This document shows positions 61,945 through 64,000 of a stretch of DNA of 64,000 nucleotides, piece by piece; within the stretch, counting starts at the first letter, position 1, and each line of letters starts with the position of its first letter. The position numbers and the translations under genes are program-made. The notes under the pieces are model-generated. The model was not told the DNA's origin, did no database searches, and worked only from the letters and a program-made list of their open reading frames with translations. Origin of the DNA: Streptomyces sp. NRRL F-4489 (lineage in GTDB: Bacteria > Actinomycetota > Actinomycetes > Streptomycetales > Streptomycetaceae); assembly GCF_001509485.1 (NCBI RefSeq), contig NZ_LLZI01000268.1, positions 21,547 to 85,546 on the forward strand, given 5' to 3'.

Positions 61945-63422
61945 GCGTGCGCGTCCTGTCCGTGAGGTCGGTCTGCCGCCGTGCCGGTAGCCGGGGGCCC
62001 GGCCGGGCCGGCGGCCCAGAGGTGGTGGGTGGCGTACGAGCGCCAGGGTTGCCAGGCCGCCGGGTCGCCGCCCCCGGGCGGCGCGGCGGCGAGCAGGACA
62101 TCGGGGTCCCCCAGGGCCCGCATCCGGATGTAGCCGGCGGTCCGGGGGCCGATGCCGGGCAGGCCGCGCAGCGCGCGTTCGGTCGCGTCCCGGTCGGTGC
62201 CGGCGTCCAGGACGACGTCCCGGGCGGCGAGCGCGGCGGCGAGGGCCCGGAGGGCGGCGGCGCGCGCCGGTGACGTCCCGAGGGCGGCCGGCGGGGCCGC
62301 CGCGAGGTCCGCGGCGCGCGGGAAGAGGTGGGTGAGGGCGCCGGCGGGGTGCGGCAGCGGTGCGCCGTACGCGGCGACCAGCCGCTCCCCGAGGGCGCGG
62401 GCGGCGGCGGGCCCGGCCCGGCGGCCGAGGACGGCCCGCACCGCGAGTTCGTCCGGATCGACCGTGCCCGGCGAGCGCAGGCCCGGATGGCGGGCGACCA
62501 GGGGAGCCAGCGCCGGGTCCGCGCCGAGCCGTTCGGCGACCGCGCAGGGGTCGGCGTCCAGGTCGAACAGCCGGCGGACGCGCTGCGCGGCGGTGGCCAG
62601 ATCCCGCAGCTCGGTCAGATGCAGCCGGCAGTCCAGCCAGCCGTCGCCGGCGGCCTCGTCGACCTCCGCGACACCGGTGCCCAGCGGCAGTCGCAGGGTG
62701 CGCCGGTACGTGCGGCGGCCGGGCTCCCCGGTGACCTCCTCGATACCGGCGAGCGCCCGCCGCGCCAGGTAGTCGAAGACCTGCCGGGCCGCGAACGGGC
62801 CCCGGAACGCCAGCCGCAGCGGGAGCACCCCGGCGGCGGGCAGCGCGGCGGGGCCGGAGCGGGAGCCGGGGCGGGCGGCGCGCAGCCCGCTCGGGGTGAG
62901 CGCGTAGATCTCCTTGATGGTGTCGTTGAACTGGCGGATGCTGGCGAAGCCCGCCGCGAACGCGACATCGGCGACCGGCAGCGCGGTGGTCTGGAGCAGC
63001 ACCCGCGCGGTGTGCGCGCGCTGCGCCCGGGCCAGCGCGGCCGGTCCGGCGCCGAGTTCGGCGGTCAGCTGCCGCTGCACCTGCCGGGCGCTGTAGCCGA
63101 GCCGGGCGGCCAGTCCGCCGACACCTTCCCGGTCGACCACGCCGTCGCCGATCAGCCGCATCGCCCGGCCGACGACATCGGCCCGGACGTTCCACTCGGC
63201 GGACCCCGGGACGGCGTCCGGGCGGCACCGCCGGCAGGCCCGGAAACCGGAGCCCTGGGCGGCCGCGGCGGTCGGGAAGAAGGTGACGTTGCGGCGGCGC
63301 GGGGTGGTGGCCGGGCAGCTCGGCCGGCAGTAGATACCGGTCGTGGACACCGCGAAGAAAAACGCCCCGTCGAACCGGGCGTCCCGGCTCCGCACCGCCT
63401 CGTACCTGCTGTCCTCGCTCAT
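61941..63422 (-). CDS. Ada-AlkA fusion: methyl-sensor activator with 3-methyladenine DNA glycosylase
   Basis: 493 aa, three parts. An N-terminal Ada zinc domain (Cys32, Cys36, Cys63, Cys66; GIYCRPSCPATTPRRRNVTFF) accepts methyl groups from phosphotriesters; an AraC-type HTH (about 75-170, RDGVGGLAARLGYSARQVQRQL-like and DVAFAAGFASIRQFNDTIKEIYALTPSGLR) turns this into a transcription activator; and a C-terminal AlkA glycosylase (about 185-480, HhH motif LPGIGPRTAGYIRMRALGDPDVLL with catalytic Asp) removes alkylated bases. With the coupled ogt gene it forms a self-induced alkylation repair operon. Confidence 0.95.
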   Translation of the reverse strand: MSEDSRYEAVRSRDARFDGAFFFAVSTTGIYCRPSCPATTPRRRNVTFFPTAAAAQGSGFRACRRCRPDAVPGSAEWNVRADVVGRAMRLIGDGVVDREGVGGLAARLGYSARQVQRQLTAELGAGPAALARAQRAHTARVLLQTTALPVADVAFAAGFASIRQFNDTIKEIYALTPSGLRAARPGSRSGPAALPAAGVLPLRLAFRGPFAARQVFDYLARRALAGIEEVTGEPGRRTYRRTLRLPLGTGVAEVDEAAGDGWLDCRLHLTELRDLATAAQRVRRLFDLDADPCAVAERLGADPALAPLVARHPGLRSPGTVDPDELAVRAVLGRRAGPAAARALGERLVAAYGAPLPHPAGALTHLFPRAADLAAAPPAALGTSPARAAALRALAAALAARDVVLDAGTDRDATERALRGLPGIGPRTAGYIRMRALGDPDVLLAAAPPGGGDPAAWQPWRSYATHHLWAAGPAGPPATGTAADRPHGQDAHA

Positions 63423-63508
63423 CACACCCCTACTGTGCGCCCTCCGGGCTCCGGCCTCTGGCGGAAATCGGACAGGGCGCTGCGGGGACGCGAGGGGTGG
63501 GGCCGGGG

Positions 63509-63736
63509 TCAGGGCGGGGGCATCGGCCAGTCGTCCAGGGAGCCGCCGCGCCATTCGACCAGGCGGGGGTCGTCCAGGGCGATGTCCTCGGCCGGGTCGG
63601 CGATGCCCGCGCGGCGGAGGAATTCGGCCACGTCGCCGCGGCCGTGGGCCAGACCGACGATCTGTCCGTGCACGGTCACCCGGCGGCCTCCGGACGGCGT
63701 CGGCGGATGCACGATGACGGGCGGGTGCTCGGTCAT
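63509..63736 (-). CDS. Small conserved hypothetical protein
   Basis: 75 aa (MTEHPPVIVHPPTPSGGRRVTVHG), Pro-rich at the start, with RRAGIADPAEDIALDDPRLVEWRGGSLDDW at the end. It looks like a common streptomycete small protein of unknown function. GGAGG is directly before the ATG with tight spacing. It lies 86 bp upstream of nothing else on this strand except the Ada-AlkA gene further left. Confidence 0.65.
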   Translation of the reverse strand: MTEHPPVIVHPPTPSGGRRVTVHGQIVGLAHGRGDVAEFLRRAGIADPAEDIALDDPRLVEWRGGSLDDWPMPPP

Positions 63737-63901
63737 GCCTCCAGCCTGCGACGGGCGCCGCGCGCCCGCACCTCGGCGCCGGGAACTCACCCGGACGGAG
63801 CGCCGCGCCCCGCGCGCGGGGCGGGGGCCCGTAGCCGGACAGCGCGAACCGGCGCCGCGGCCGCAGTGCGGCAGCCGCGACGCCGGCAGTCACCTAGGGC
63901 A

Positions 63902-64000
63902 TCAGCCCTTGAGGTCGTATCCGGAGAGGCGCTCGACGCCGCGGAGGAGGGCGGAGTGGTCCAGGCCGCCGTCGCCCTGCGCCCGCAGCGAGGCCACCAG
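63902..64000 (-). CDS. 3' end of a beta-hydroxyacid dehydrogenase-like gene (partial)
   Basis: Only the last 32 codons are in the window; the gene starts right of it. The end LRAQGDGGLDHSALLRGVERLSGYDLKG and stop resemble the C-termini of 3-hydroxyisobutyrate/6-phosphogluconate dehydrogenase family oxidoreductases (GDLDHSALxRxxE). Family call only. Confidence 0.6.
   Translation of the reverse strand: MVASLRAQGDGGLDHSALLRGVERLSGYDLKG

Overview
The window is very GC-rich (roughly 73-75% by eye), tightly packed and rich in overlapping stop/start codons (ATGA, GTGA). Gene content (AfsA-type gamma-butyrolactone synthase beside its receptor, several SpoIIE-type PP2C phosphatases, a mycothiol-dependent isomerase family protein, a KstR2-type regulon) points to a Streptomyces or very close relative. 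I see no tRNA, rRNA, CRISPR array, insertion sequence or integrase.

Left third (1-15.2 kb): a lipoprotein-like tyrosine phosphatase, then a catabolic island resembling the actinobacterial steroid C/D-ring (KstR2) regulon: fadE30-ipdF-kstR2-fadA6 on the minus strand, diverging at a KstR2-like operator from an enoyl-CoA hydratase and two acyl-CoA dehydrogenase genes, then acyl-CoA dehydrogenase plus fadD3. The kstR2 gene is broken by an apparent 29-bp deletion that removes the DNA recognition helix. It is followed by a PadR-linked module: flavin reductase, PadR regulator, luciferase-like flavin monooxygenase, short-chain dehydrogenase and HSL-family esterase. The two outer promoters share a 26-bp element placed at the same distance (36 nt) from both start codons.

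Middle (15.2-44.9 kb): secreted M4 metallopeptidase, MFS exporter, an 8-oxoguanine-deaminase-like amidohydrolase with an NCS2 permease and an IPNS-like oxygenase, a DMT exporter, a MarR regulator diverging from a DinB/mycothiol-family protein, small His-rich secreted proteins, an ACS-family MFS next to a CitA-type sensor-SpoIIE phosphatase, two further SpoIIE phosphatases (one beside a separate MASE1 membrane protein), two APC permeases, a frameshifted acyl-CoA ligase behind a MarR-type palindrome, divergent LigD-polymerase/LigC repair genes, a Cys-tailed AccE-like small protein and a Tat-exported DyP peroxidase.

Right third (45-64 kb): a complete [NiFe]-hydrogenase maturation operon (protease, hypA-B-F-C-D-E) with no hydrogenase structural gene in view; a DUF4232 lipoprotein; a divergent leuA; an MFS transporter fused to three carboxypeptidase-regulatory-like domains; a gamma-butyrolactone signalling locus (ArpA-type receptor, AfsA synthase, ketoreductase) with a recognisable autoregulatory element; an Ogt plus Ada-AlkA DNA alkylation repair operon; a small conserved protein; and the 3' end of a beta-hydroxyacid dehydrogenase. 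Functions are assigned by reading motifs in translated sequence and by gene context; no database search was possible.
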